From contig DFZA01000009.1 of assembly GCA_002382665.1 (NCBI GenBank), positions 375,765-439,764 on the forward strand: 64,000 nucleotides of DNA. The letters run 5' to 3'. This DNA comes from Peptococcaceae bacterium UBA4068 (GTDB lineage Bacteria; Bacillota; Dehalobacteriia; UBA4068). A program made the translations under genes and the position numbers. This document shows, piece by piece, positions 47,554-55,990 of the stretch. A model generated the notes under the pieces. That model was not told where the DNA came from. It made no database searches and saw only the letters and a program-made list of their open reading frames with translations. The first letter of the stretch is position 1. The number at the start of each line of letters is the position of its first letter.

Positions 47554-48394
47554 CGCCGCCACCTCCCAACCAGGCAGCAATCTCCTGATAGGCTTCCTGA
47601 GCTGTGATTGCCTGAGCGCTCAGCGGTATACCCCTTTGGCGCAAACGCCTTACCAACTGCGCAGGTTGCGGTAAATCCAAACCGGATGTAAAAAGCTGTT
47701 GTTCGGCGGCAAATACTTGATGCGGATCACCGTCAAGTATTTTTTTGCCTGCAGATAATACAACTATCCTTTGGGCAATATCGGCAACTTCCTCCATATT
47801 ATGAGAAATCCAGATGATTGTTTTGCCCTGCTGTTGCCACAGCCGTTTGACTAAATCTATAATCCAACGGCGGCCACGCTGATCGAGACCGGCCGTCGGC
47901 TCATCCAATATCATAATTTGCGGATTGATAGCCAATATACTGGCTATCGCCACCCGCCTTTTTTGGCCGCCGGAAAGAGAGAAAGGCGAACGTTCCATAA
48001 ATTGCTGAGGTTGCAAATCAACCTCAGTCAAAGCACTTTCCACGATACCGGCAAGCTCTTGTTCGGAAGCGCCATAATTTTTGGCGCCAAACGCAACCTC
48101 TTCAAATATTGTTTCAGCAAATAATTGCTGCTCCGGATACTGGAATACCAGGCCAACCTGACGAAATACTCCACCTTTTGACGGTTTTGCGCCATCAATC
48201 AGCACCGAACCCGCAGTAGGCAATATTAAACCAGCTAACAACTGCGCTAAAGTGCTTTTGCCGGAACCGCTGTGTCCGATAATCGCCACCAACTCATTCG
48301 CATCAATTGTCAGATCGATGTCATGCAGAGCCTCCACTGCAAACGGGCTGTCTGCTTGATAGCTATAGCTTGCTTTAGTCAGCTCAATTTGCAT
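47546..48394 (-). CDS. ecfA2: Energy-coupling factor transporter ATPase EcfA2
   Basis: The ABC ATPase has 282 residues. Walker A GHSGSGKST, Q-loop FQYPEQQLFAETIFEEVAFG (the EcfA2-typical PEQQLF), signature LSGGQKRRVAIA, Walker B MILDEPTAGLD and H-loop ISHNMEEVA are all intact. It powers uptake of vitamins or cobalt/nickel through EcfT and separately encoded S components, none of which is in this window. It overlaps ecfA1 by 16 bases. Confidence 0.95.
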   Translation of the reverse strand: MQIELTKASYSYQADSPFAVEALHDIDLTIDANELVAIIGHSGSGKSTLAQLLAGLILPTAGSVLIDGAKPSKGGVFRQVGLVFQYPEQQLFAETIFEEVAFGAKNYGASEQELAGIVESALTEVDLQPQQFMERSPFSLSGGQKRRVAIASILAINPQIMILDEPTAGLDQRGRRWIIDLVKRLWQQQGKTIIWISHNMEEVADIAQRIVVLSAGKKILDGDPHQVFAAEQQLFTSGLDLPQPAQLVRRLRQRGIPLSAQAITAQEAYQEIAAWLGGGGDV

Positions 48395-49194
48395 AGTGCC
48401 TCCACCAATTGATCTATATCACCGACACCGCGCAACTGCTGATAGCCCGCATCAGCCAATAATGAAGCTATTTGGCAAATAGACGGTAATTCCAGTCCCA
48501 GTTGTGATATCAACCCCGCGTCGGCAAAAATTTGCGTCGGCGTTCCCTGGGCAACGATAGCGCCGTCTGCCAAAGCTATTACCCGATCGGCTAAAAACGC
48601 CTCTTCGAGAATATTTGTAACGTAAACGATGCCCATCTGATAGTCAGTATACAACTGCTTTACCGCCGCCAAAACTTGAGAACGCAACTGCGGATCCAGC
48701 ATCGAAGTAGGTTCGTCCATAATCAGATACTCCGCCGCCATAGCCAAGGCTCCGGCAATCGCTACTCTTTGCTTTTCACCGCCGGAGAGCAAATGCGGCG
48801 GTTTGTTCCGTAATTGCTGCAAACCGGTTATTTTTAAAGCATTCTCCACCCGCGCGCTAATTAATTCCGGCGCCAGGCCAAGATTCTCCGGTCCAAAGGC
48901 AATATCATCCTCCACCGATGTCGCAACCAATTGATTATCGGGGTTTTGAAAAACGAAGGCTACCTTTGCTCGGATCTGCCAAAGTTGATCGCTATTTAAA
49001 ACACTTAGGCCGTCGACAAAAACATTGCCGCTATCCGGTAATAAAAGGCCGTTGATTTGCCGCGCCAAAGTACTTTTACCCGAGCCGTTGGGGCCAATTA
49101 TCGCCAACCATTCGCCTCGTGCAATATTGAGATTGATATCTTTTAATACCGGCGTATCATCATAAGCAAAGCAAACGCCTTTTATCTCGATCAT
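48379..49194 (-). CDS. ecfA1: Energy-coupling factor transporter ATPase EcfA1 (H-loop His replaced)
   Basis: The protein has 271 residues. Walker A GPNGSGKST is at 34-42, Q-loop FQNPDNQLVATSVEDDIAFG carries the EcfA1-typical PDNQ, the signature LSGGEKQ begins at 136, and Walker B ends with Asp160-Glu161. The switch position reads VTNILEEA, with Asn194 where EcfA1 normally has His (VTHDMDEA type). The AAT codon at 48613-48615 confirms this. The site may be catalytically impaired, with the partner EcfA2 intact. It is 79 bases downstream of rplQ. Confidence 0.94.
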   Translation of the reverse strand: MIEIKGVCFAYDDTPVLKDINLNIARGEWLAIIGPNGSGKSTLARQINGLLLPDSGNVFVDGLSVLNSDQLWQIRAKVAFVFQNPDNQLVATSVEDDIAFGPENLGLAPELISARVENALKITGLQQLRNKPPHLLSGGEKQRVAIAGALAMAAEYLIMDEPTSMLDPQLRSQVLAAVKQLYTDYQMGIVYVTNILEEAFLADRVIALADGAIVAQGTPTQIFADAGLISQLGLELPSICQIASLLADAGYQQLRGVGDIDQLVEALCKLS

Positions 49195-49217
49195 GTAAAC
49201 CTCCGGGCATATATAAC

Positions 49218-49253
49218 AAAGCCAGGATAGGCTTTATCTCCCATCCTGACTTT
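49218..49253 (-). terminator. Hairpin between rplQ and ecfA1, weak terminator or attenuator
   Basis: The stem AAAGCCAGGAT / ATCCTGACTTT (one mismatch, 14-base loop) lies about 20 bases after the rplQ stop, without a good U tract on the minus strand. It may reduce, rather than stop, read-through into the ecf genes. Confidence 0.4.
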
Positions 49254-49273
49254 TGATGTTACACCCATACCAT

Positions 49274-49612
49274 CTAAACCAATTCTAGTAAAACCATATC
49301 GGCAGCATCGCCGCGTCTTTGACCTAAGCGTACGATGCGGGTATACCCGCCCTGACGATCGGCGTACTTTGTTGCCAGTTCGGAAAAGACTTTAGTCACG
49401 ATATCCTCCTCGGTAACAAAAGCTAAAACCTCTCTACGCGCCGCCAAATCACCTTTTTTACCTAAAGTAATCATCTTCTCGGCAACAGAAGCTATTTCTT
49501 TAGCGCGAGGTTCGGTTGTTTCAATTTTGCCGTTTTTGAAAAGAGAGGTGGTTGCGTTACGCAACAGTGAGCGTCTGTGAGCGCTCTTGACACCTAATCT
49601 CCGGTAAGCCAT
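49274..49612 (-). CDS. rplQ: 50S ribosomal protein L17
   Basis: The protein has 112 residues: YRRLGVKSAHRRSLLRNATTSL at the N-terminus (quoted in part) and GGYTRIVRLGQRRGDAADM near the C-terminus are L17 signatures. It is the last gene of the alpha operon, 13 bases after rpoA. Confidence 0.98.
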   Translation of the reverse strand: MAYRRLGVKSAHRRSLLRNATTSLFKNGKIETTEPRAKEIASVAEKMITLGKKGDLAARREVLAFVTEEDIVTKVFSELATKYADRQGGYTRIVRLGQRRGDAADMVLLELV

Positions 49613-49625
49613 ATCTTACTCCTCC

Positions 49626-50573
49626 TCACTCATCAGACTTTTTTAAAGCCATGCCCAACTCATTCAATTTGCCTATGACCTCTTCCAAGGATTTACGTCC
49701 TAAATTGCGCACTTTCATCATTTCATCTTCGCTACGAGACGCCAATTCCTGAACAGTATGGATTCCGGCACGTTTCAAGCAGTTGTAGGAACGTACGGAG
49801 AGATCGAGTTCTTCGATGGTCATCTCCAACAGTTTTCCTTTAATGCTTTCCTCTTTTTCGACCAAGGCAATTTCCTGCGGGACTCTGCCGGCCAAGCCGA
49901 TGAACAATCCTAAATAATCACTTAAGATATGCGCTGACGAACTAAGCGCTTCATCAGGCGCGATAGTTTTGTCGGTCCAAATATCTATCGTCAGCTTATC
50001 ATAATCGATTTGCTGACCGACACGCGTATCTTCCACTGTAAAATACACTTTGATTACAGGTGAAAACAGTGAATCAATCGGGATAATGCCTATCGGATGG
50101 CCCTCTTTTTTATTCTTATCGGCGCTAACATAACCGCGCCCTTTTTCTACAGTAATTTCCGCTTTTAAAACACCATCGCTATCAAGCGTGGCAATATAAT
50201 GATCTGGATTTAGTATTTCAACATCCGCGTCACACTTGATATCTCCGGCAGTTACAGCACCCGGACCTGCCGCATCAATATAGATAATGCGCGGCTCGTC
50301 GCAATACATTTTGATCGAAAGGCCCTTGATATTAAGGATAATATCGGTAACATCTTCAACAACACCGGGAACTGCGGAGAATTCGTGCAACACTCCTGCC
50401 ACCTTGACGGAAGTCGCCGCAGCACCGGGTAAAGAAGACAACAACACTCTTCTCAGCGAATTGCCAAGCGTCATGCCATAGCCTCTTTCCAACGGTTCTA
50501 CGGTAAATCTACCATACGAATTATCCTGGGAAATTTCCACACATTGAATTTTCGGTTTTTCGATTCCAAACAT
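49626..50573 (-). CDS. rpoA: RNA polymerase alpha subunit
   Basis: The protein has 315 residues. The N-terminal dimerisation domain (~1-230) includes GRFTVEPLERGYGMTLGNSL and RRVLLSSLPGAA. A flexible linker leads to the C-terminal domain (~245-310: EELDLSVRSYNCLKRAGIHT, RNLGRKSLEEV) that binds UP elements and activators. It lies 52 bases after rpsD. Confidence 0.98.
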   Translation of the reverse strand: MFGIEKPKIQCVEISQDNSYGRFTVEPLERGYGMTLGNSLRRVLLSSLPGAAATSVKVAGVLHEFSAVPGVVEDVTDIILNIKGLSIKMYCDEPRIIYIDAAGPGAVTAGDIKCDADVEILNPDHYIATLDSDGVLKAEITVEKGRGYVSADKNKKEGHPIGIIPIDSLFSPVIKVYFTVEDTRVGQQIDYDKLTIDIWTDKTIAPDEALSSSAHILSDYLGLFIGLAGRVPQEIALVEKEESIKGKLLEMTIEELDLSVRSYNCLKRAGIHTVQELASRSEDEMMKVRNLGRKSLEEVIGKLNELGMALKKSDE

Positions 50574-50625
50574 TTAATCCCTCCTTACTGGGGACCGTAA
50601 ATTAGCTTGCGACCGGTCATATCTA

Positions 50626-51261
50626 TTAACGGGAGTACAACTCAACGATCAGTTGTTCATTGATTGGCAAATCAATATCGTCACGCTCCGGCCTGGCTAT
50701 AACTTTACCGGACAGATTGTCCTTGTCAACTTCCAGCCACTTAGGTGCAGTACGATGCACTATAGCAGCGGCCATATCAACAAATTTGGGGCTTTTAACA
50801 CTATTTTCACGTAAGGTAATTACATCACCGACCTTGACTAAATAGGACGGAATATCAACTTTCTTGCCGTTGACCAGGAAATGGCCGTGACGGACTACTT
50901 GCCTGGCGTCTATTCTAGAAGAAGCCATGCCCAAACGGAAAATAACATTATCAAGGCGGCATTCCAAAAGTGACAGCAAGTTTTCGCCGGTAACACCTTT
51001 TTGTCTCTCCGCTTTTTTAAAATAGATCCTGAATTGTTTTTCCTGGATCCCGTAAATACGGCGGACTTTTTGCTTTTCTCTTAATTGAATGCCATATTCG
51101 GAAACCTTCTTGCGCATTTGCGACGGACCATGTTGTCCGGGCACATGACCTTTCTTTGTTTCAAAAGAGCATTTACCGGAATAACAACGATCGCCTTTGA
51201 GGTAAAGTTTCATACCCTCACGACGGCAAAGCCGGCAAACAGCACCTGTATATCTTGCCAT
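50626..51261 (-). CDS. rpsD: 30S ribosomal protein S4 (zinc-binding form)
   Basis: The protein has 211 residues. It starts MARYTGAVCRLCRREG with Cys9, Cys12, Cys26 and Cys31 forming the zinc site seen in C+ S4 proteins. The S4 RNA-binding domain (RLDNVIFRLGMASSRIDARQ, GHFLVNGKKVDIPSYLV) follows. S4 starts 16S assembly and often regulates its operon. It lies 12 bases after rpsK. Confidence 0.98.
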   Translation of the reverse strand: MARYTGAVCRLCRREGMKLYLKGDRCYSGKCSFETKKGHVPGQHGPSQMRKKVSEYGIQLREKQKVRRIYGIQEKQFRIYFKKAERQKGVTGENLLSLLECRLDNVIFRLGMASSRIDARQVVRHGHFLVNGKKVDIPSYLVKVGDVITLRENSVKSPKFVDMAAAIVHRTAPKWLEVDKDNLSGKVIARPERDDIDLPINEQLIVELYSR

Positions 51262-51273
51262 TGAACTTACCTC

Positions 51274-51660
51274 CTAAACTCTTCTTCTTTTCGGCGGTCT
51301 GCAGCCGTTATGCGGTATGGGAGTAACATCCTTGATCATGCTAACTTCTAAACCTGCCGCCTGCAAAGAACGAATTGCAGCTTCACGACCGGAGCCCGGT
51401 CCTTTAACAAAACATTCGACCTGACGCATACCATGGTCCATGGCTTCTTTAGCAGCAGTTTCTGCAGCCATCTGCGCTGCATACGGCGTGCTTTTACGTG
51501 AACCTTTGAAGCCCATTGCACCAGCTGAAGACCAGGATACGGCGTTACCGAATTTATCGGTAATTGTTACAATGGTGTTATTAAAAGTTGATTGAATATG
51601 GGCCACGCCCGATTCAACATTTTTTTTCTCTTTTTTTCTCCGAGTTTGTCTGCGTGCCAA
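51274..51660 (-). CDS. rpsK: 30S ribosomal protein S11
   Basis: The protein has 128 residues. GVAHIQSTFNNTIVTITD, GFKGSRKSTPYAAQMAAE and the C-terminal IPHNGCRPPKRRRV are S11 hallmarks. It binds the 30S platform near the E-site mRNA path. It lies 19 bases after rpsM. The N-terminus has a Lys-rich stretch (RRKKEKKNVES). Confidence 0.98.
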   Translation of the reverse strand: MARRQTRRKKEKKNVESGVAHIQSTFNNTIVTITDKFGNAVSWSSAGAMGFKGSRKSTPYAAQMAAETAAKEAMDHGMRQVECFVKGPGSGREAAIRSLQAAGLEVSMIKDVTPIPHNGCRPPKRRRV

Positions 51661-51679
51661 AATTGTGTCCTCCCTTCTA

Positions 51680-52051
51680 TTATTTCTTTCTTCTAACGCC
51701 TACTGTACGTTTCGGACCTTTTCTGGTACGGGCGTTAGTTTTGGTTCTCTGTCCACGCACGGGTAAGCCGCGGCGATGACGAATCCCCCTGTAGCAACCG
51801 ATCTCTGACAACCGTTTAATATTTAGCGCGATTTCTCTGCGCAAGTCGCCTTCGACCGGACAAGTTCTCGACAAGACCTCTCTGATTCTGACTGTCTCGT
51901 CTTCTGTCAGGTCTTTAACTCTAGTGTCAGGATTGACACCAGCCTCAGCGAGAATTTTCTGGGAAGTTTTCAAACCTATACCATAGATATAGGTCAAGCC
52001 TATTTCCACTCTTTTCTCTTTCGGCAGGTCAACTCCAGCAATACGTGCCAT
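51680..52051 (-). CDS. rpsM: 30S ribosomal protein S13
   Basis: The protein has 123 residues: MARIAGVDLPKEKRVEIGLT, the helix-hairpin-helix IYGIGLKTSQKIL, and the basic tail RGLPVRGQRTKTNARTRKG which reaches toward P-site tRNA and bridges to the large subunit. It is first of the rpsM-rpsK-rpsD-rpoA-rplQ group, 41 bases after rpmJ. Confidence 0.98.
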   Translation of the reverse strand: MARIAGVDLPKEKRVEIGLTYIYGIGLKTSQKILAEAGVNPDTRVKDLTEDETVRIREVLSRTCPVEGDLRREIALNIKRLSEIGCYRGIRHRRGLPVRGQRTKTNARTRKGPKRTVGVRRKK

Positions 52052-52092
52052 TAATGCAACACCTCCACGAAAAAATTTGCATATTTTTAAAT

Positions 52093-52206
52093 TTAACCTT
52101 GTGTTTGTTTATGCTTGGTATTGGGGCAAATCACCATGACTTTGCCTCTTCTTTTGATAATGCGGCATTTTTCACAAATAGGTTTAACAGAAGCTCTGAC
52201 TTTCAT
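52093..52206 (-). CDS. rpmJ: 50S ribosomal protein L36 (zinc-binding form)
   Basis: The protein has only 37 residues: MKVRASVKPICEKCRIIKRR, then GKVMVICPNTKHKQTQG. Cys11, Cys14, Cys27 and His32 form the zinc ribbon of the C+ form. It sits between infA and rpsM, its standard position. A GGGGG-type ribosome site precedes the ATG. The short length kept it below common ORF-size limits. Confidence 0.96.
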   Translation of the reverse strand: MKVRASVKPICEKCRIIKRRGKVMVICPNTKHKQTQG

Positions 52207-52241
52207 ATAGAAACCCCCTTTGATCAAAAACTAACTAGAAA

Positions 52242-52460
52242 CTATTTATAACGATAGGTAATCCGGCCTCTTTTGAGATCGTAAGGACTCAATTCCACAG
52301 TTACTTTATCCCCGGGCAGAATACGAATATAATTAGTGCGGATCTTACCTGAGATATGCGCTAATATCCGGTGTCCGTTGGCAAGTTCCACAGTAAACAT
52401 TGCATTCGGCAACGGTTCAATGACAACGCCATCTATTTCGATAGCATCTTGTTTGGACAT
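52242..52460 (-). CDS. infA: Translation initiation factor IF-1
   Basis: The S1-like OB-fold protein has 72 residues: MSKQDAIEIDGVVIEPLPNA, MFTVELANGHRILAHISGKIR, YIRILPGDKVTVELSPYDL and RGRITYRYK are characteristic. IF-1 occupies the 30S A site during initiation. Its first 28 bases overlap the end of the upstream KOW-domain gene, so the two are likely coupled in translation. Confidence 0.97.
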   Translation of the reverse strand: MSKQDAIEIDGVVIEPLPNAMFTVELANGHRILAHISGKIRTNYIRILPGDKVTVELSPYDLKRGRITYRYK

Positions 52461-52813
52461 TGAAATTCCCCCTTTCCGGCATTTTCGCCTTTGTACATCT
52501 TGTTTAAATTCTCTCTGATGACTTCGTCGGTTAATTTTCCTTGCTCGATTAAGGTTATCAGGTCAGCCGCTACCTGATGGCATTTTTGCAGATGTTGCTG
52601 ATTTTTCTTTTTAGGATTGGCAATTTTGCGGCGTAAGCCGTCGGCAACTACCACCCAGTATCCCTCAAAGGCAATTATCAAATAATACTGGCCATTGTCG
52701 CGGCCCGCCTTGGAGCGAACCAATTGTCCTACCTCAAGACCGTACTGAGAGGATGTATCCGTTCTATTGGTATCGGAGCTTTTCCTTTCAGCAGCACTGC
52801 TATACTTTGCCAT
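52433..52813 (-). CDS. KOW-domain RNA-binding protein (L14e-like) with N-terminal extension
   Basis: The protein has 126 residues. The KOW core is LEVGQLVRSKAGRDNGQYYLII (residues ~26-47, quoted in part) followed by VVVADGLRRKIANPKKKNQQHL, as in the L14e/L6e-like protein encoded between map or adk and infA in many Clostridia. The usual protein starts near the LEVGQ segment. Here about 24 extra hydrophilic residues precede it, supported by an AAAGGAAT site before ATG 52813. The C-terminal ~25 residues (KGENAGKGEFQCPN) overlap infA. The core probably binds rRNA; the exact function is unknown. Confidence 0.8.
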   Translation of the reverse strand: MAKYSSAAERKSSDTNRTDTSSQYGLEVGQLVRSKAGRDNGQYYLIIAFEGYWVVVADGLRRKIANPKKKNQQHLQKCHQVAADLITLIEQGKLTDEVIRENLNKMYKGENAGKGEFQCPNKMLSK

Positions 52814-52881
52814 TAAATATTCCTTTCACCGATTACGAATAAAGCGAAACGAAGTTTGGCGAAAAGTACCACCGAAAACCT

Positions 52882-53535
52882 TTAATTCCATTTTTCCCCT
52901 AAAGCTTCGCCCATATCTGCCAAAACGGCATTTATCGGCTGGTCACCATTGATATTGTGAAGGACATCCTTCTTAGCGTAATAGTCAATTAAAGGAGCCG
53001 TTTGTTCATGATAGACCTTGAGACGATTTTTAACGGTATCCTCCTGATCATCGCTGCGCTGATACAGTTCGCTGCCACAGTTATCGCAGATACCTTCTTT
53101 TTGTGGGGCATTGTAAAGCTGATGATAGATGCTACCGCAGGATTTGCACATGCGCCTGCCAGACAGACGCAAAATCAATTGCTCATCAGGAACGCTGATA
53201 TTGATAACCGCATCAAGAGTAGTATTCATCTCTCCCATCAGTTTATCAAGAGCCTCGGCCTGTGCTAAAGTACGAGGAAAACCGTCGAGCAGGAAACCTT
53301 CCCTACAGTCGTCATGGCTGATTCTGTCCTTAATGATTCCAATAGTAATTTCATCGGGAACAAGAATTCCCTTGTTGATATATTCTTTGGCTTCATTTCC
53401 CATCGGCGTACCGGCGCTCATAGCAGCACGGAACATATCACCAGTGGAAATATGAGGTACAAAGAGCTTTTTTGTTAAAACATCAGCCTGTGTTCCTTTA
53501 CCAGCTCCGGGTGGACCGAGCAATACGATTCGCAT
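52882..53535 (-). CDS. adk: Adenylate kinase (zinc-lid type)
   Basis: The enzyme has 217 residues and interconverts ATP + AMP with 2 ADP. The P-loop GPPGAGKGT is at 7-15, STGDMFRAAM binds AMP, FLLDGFPRTLAQAEAL is intact, and the lid carries the structural zinc ligands C130, C133, C150 and C153. It follows secY by 14 bases. The map gene usually found after adk is absent here. Confidence 0.97.
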   Translation of the reverse strand: MRIVLLGPPGAGKGTQADVLTKKLFVPHISTGDMFRAAMSAGTPMGNEAKEYINKGILVPDEITIGIIKDRISHDDCREGFLLDGFPRTLAQAEALDKLMGEMNTTLDAVINISVPDEQLILRLSGRRMCKSCGSIYHQLYNAPQKEGICDNCGSELYQRSDDQEDTVKNRLKVYHEQTAPLIDYYAKKDVLHNINGDQPINAVLADMGEALGEKWN

Positions 53536-53549
53536 ATTTTAATCCCCCT

Positions 53550-54806
53550 TTATTTCATAAAACCTTGATAGTGACGCATTAACAAATGCGACTCAATTTG
53601 TTTCATGGTATCTAAAGCAACACCGACGGCAATCAGTAACGAAGTGCCACCAAAATATAGATTCATTCCGGTAATTGTCATAAAAATGCTGGGAATCAAA
53701 GCAATAATCGTTAAAAATGTAGCACCGGAAAAAGTTAAACGGGATAATATCTTATCTAAATATTCCGCTGTTGGGCGACCCGGACGTAGACCCGGTATAA
53801 AGCCGCCGTTCTTCTTCATATTATCGGCCACGTCGACAGTATTAAACGTCGCGGCAGTATAAAAGTAAGTGAATAAGAAGATCAACAGTGCGTAACAAAC
53901 GATATAAACCGGATGTTGGAAATTAAATACTTTATCAAGCCAGGCAGCAAATCCACTGTTCTTGGCAAAGAAACCGGCCAGCATTTGCGGAAACATTAGT
54001 ATCGACATGGCGAAAATGATCGGTATTACGCCTGCCTGGTTAATCCGCATCGGTATATGGGTGCTTTGCCCGCCGTAAACCTTACGTCCGACAACTCTCT
54101 TGGCATACTGGACAGGTATACGTCTTTGCGCTTCCTGGACGGCAACTACACCGGCAATCAGCAATATTGCACAAACAGCAAAGATAATTATTGCTGTATA
54201 ACTAACGCTGCCTGAAGTTGCGTATGATTTAATTGTATAAAGGCCTTGTGGCAGCCTGGAAACGATACCGATAAAAATGATCAGTGAAATACCGTTACCG
54301 ATACCTTTCTCAGTAATCAATTCGCCAATCCACATTAACAATGCCGTACCGGCAGTCAAAGTAATGGTACAAACGATGATTGACCAGACTCCAGGAGTAA
54401 TCATTGCACTTTTAAGATAGATCGCCATAATAACAGCTTGAGCAAATCCCAGACCAATAGCGCCATAACGCGTATATTGTGTCATCTTTTTTCTGCCTTC
54501 CTGACCTTCTTTGGCCAGTTCTTGGAAATACGGCACCACCATCGTCAATAACTGGATAATGATCGAGGCATTGATGTACGGGATAATTCCCATGGCAAAG
54601 ATGGTCAGGTTTTTGAAAGAACCGCCGGAAATGATATCTATCCAACCAAAAAATTGTGAAGAAAACATACTGGAAACTAAATCCGTATTAATACCTGGCA
54701 CAGGAATATGGCATCCCAATCTGAATACCACAAACATCAGTAAAGTAAAAAGTATCTTTTTACGTAATTCGGGAACTTTCCATGCGTTGACCAATGCTGA
54801 AAACAT
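53550..54806 (-). CDS. secY: Protein translocase subunit SecY
   Basis: The protein has 418 residues and ten TM helices, and is the channel of the Sec translocon. Recognisable parts are FRLGCHIPVPGINTDLV, the plug/TM2 region NLTIFAMGIIPYINASIIIQ, EAQRRIPVQYAKRVVG, MRINQAGVIPIIFA and ADNMKKNGGFIPGLRPGRPT. Its ATG overlaps the rplO stop by one base. Confidence 0.98.
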   Translation of the reverse strand: MFSALVNAWKVPELRKKILFTLLMFVVFRLGCHIPVPGINTDLVSSMFSSQFFGWIDIISGGSFKNLTIFAMGIIPYINASIIIQLLTMVVPYFQELAKEGQEGRKKMTQYTRYGAIGLGFAQAVIMAIYLKSAMITPGVWSIIVCTITLTAGTALLMWIGELITEKGIGNGISLIIFIGIVSRLPQGLYTIKSYATSGSVSYTAIIIFAVCAILLIAGVVAVQEAQRRIPVQYAKRVVGRKVYGGQSTHIPMRINQAGVIPIIFAMSILMFPQMLAGFFAKNSGFAAWLDKVFNFQHPVYIVCYALLIFLFTYFYTAATFNTVDVADNMKKNGGFIPGLRPGRPTAEYLDKILSRLTFSGATFLTIIALIPSIFMTITGMNLYFGGTSLLIAVGVALDTMKQIESHLLMRHYQGFMK

Positions 54807-55243
54807 TAAACCACCTCGACTTTTCCGCCCAATGCTGTAATCTTTTCCGCTGCGGACGAAGAAACAGGAACAGCGACGGTTAGTTTTTTGGTTAATTCAC
54901 CGTTATTCAAAACCTTAACGCCATCCTTAACTCTTTTAATAATGCCGGATGTCAATAAAAGCTCAGCAGTGACGACAGTACCGTCTTCAAACTGCTCTAA
55001 TGCACCCAAATTAACCTCGACAATATTTTTCTTGTAGATGTTGGTAAAGCCACGCTTTGGCAAACGACGGGATAAAGGCATCTGACCGCCTTCAAAACCG
55101 GGTCGAACGCCGCCGCCGCTACGGGAATTTTGACCTTTATGACCGCGTGCTGAGGTCTTGCCTTTTCCGGAACCGATACCTCTGCCGACTCTGGTCGCAT
55201 CCTTACGGGAGCCTTCTGCTGGCTGTAATTGATTAAGCTTCAT
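54806..55243 (-). CDS. rplO: 50S ribosomal protein L15
   Basis: The protein has 145 residues from ATG 55243 (GGGAGGTG upstream). MKLNQLQPAEGSRKDATRVG, the Gly/Arg/Lys-rich GKGKTSARGHKGQNSRSGGG and GFEGGQMPLSRRLPKRGF are standard L15. It lies 18 bases after rpmD. Confidence 0.97.
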   Translation of the reverse strand: MKLNQLQPAEGSRKDATRVGRGIGSGKGKTSARGHKGQNSRSGGGVRPGFEGGQMPLSRRLPKRGFTNIYKKNIVEVNLGALEQFEDGTVVTAELLLTSGIIKRVKDGVKVLNNGELTKKLTVAVPVSSSAAEKITALGGKVEVV

Positions 55244-55261
55244 GCTTACACCTCCCTGCAA

Positions 55262-55459
55262 TTATTTATCGGCTTCCTCGACAACCTGTTCTACAGTGAC
55301 CAGATGAGCAATACTGCGCACCTTACCCATAATATCGGGAGTGTCTTCCTGGATTACCGAGGAATGCATCTTCTTTAAGCCAAGCGCAACTGCCGTGGCT
55401 CTTTGCTTTTTATTGTAACCAATGGGGCTTTTTGTGAGAGTTATTTTGATTTTTGCCAT
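55262..55459 (-). CDS. rpmD: 50S ribosomal protein L30
   Basis: The protein has 65 residues from ATG 55459, with GGGGGAG upstream; the in-frame extension would reach into rpsE. KIKITLTKSPIGYNKKQRAT and LGLKKMHSSVIQEDTPDIMG match bacterial L30. It sits between rpsE and rplO as usual. Confidence 0.95.
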   Translation of the reverse strand: MAKIKITLTKSPIGYNKKQRATAVALGLKKMHSSVIQEDTPDIMGKVRSIAHLVTVEQVVEEADK

Positions 55460-55472
55460 TATTTTCTCCCCC

Positions 55473-55973
55473 TTAACCCAAAATTTCTTCGGGAGTTTTA
55501 CCTCTTTGACGGCAAACTTTTTCAACCGTCTTTAAGGATTTTAAACCTTCTATGGTCGCCTGTACCATATTAACAGGAGTATTGGAGCCCAGCGATTTGG
55601 TAAGGATGTTTTTCATACCGGCTAATTCCAATACCGCACGCACTGGGCCACCGGCAATAACGCCTGTACCATCGGCAGCAGGTTTGAGCAATACTTTGCC
55701 GGCGCCGAAACACCCGATAACTTGATGCGGAATTGTGGAATGGAGTAGAGGAACATCGATCATATGCTTTTTAGCATCCTCTACACCTTTTCTAATCGCT
55801 TCCGGCACCTCGCTGGCTTTGCCCATGCCGGAGCCAACGCGTCCATTGCCGTCACCAACAACTACCAGGGCGCTAAAGCTGAAACGACGACCACCCTTAA
55901 CGACCTTGGCGACACGGTTGATAAATACTACACGCTCTTGTAATTCGACAACGTTTTCTTCTGTGTTTATCAT
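55473..55973 (-). CDS. rpsE: 30S ribosomal protein S5
   Basis: The protein has 166 residues. RVVFINRVAKVVKGGRRFSF, VVGDGNGRVGSGMGKASEVP, and GVIAGGPVRAVLELAGMKNI identify S5, which helps decoding fidelity and mRNA unwinding. It lies 17 bases after rplR. Confidence 0.98.
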   Translation of the reverse strand: MINTEENVVELQERVVFINRVAKVVKGGRRFSFSALVVVGDGNGRVGSGMGKASEVPEAIRKGVEDAKKHMIDVPLLHSTIPHQVIGCFGAGKVLLKPAADGTGVIAGGPVRAVLELAGMKNILTKSLGSNTPVNMVQATIEGLKSLKTVEKVCRQRGKTPEEILG

Positions 55974-55990
55974 TACTTAACCTCCTTCGC

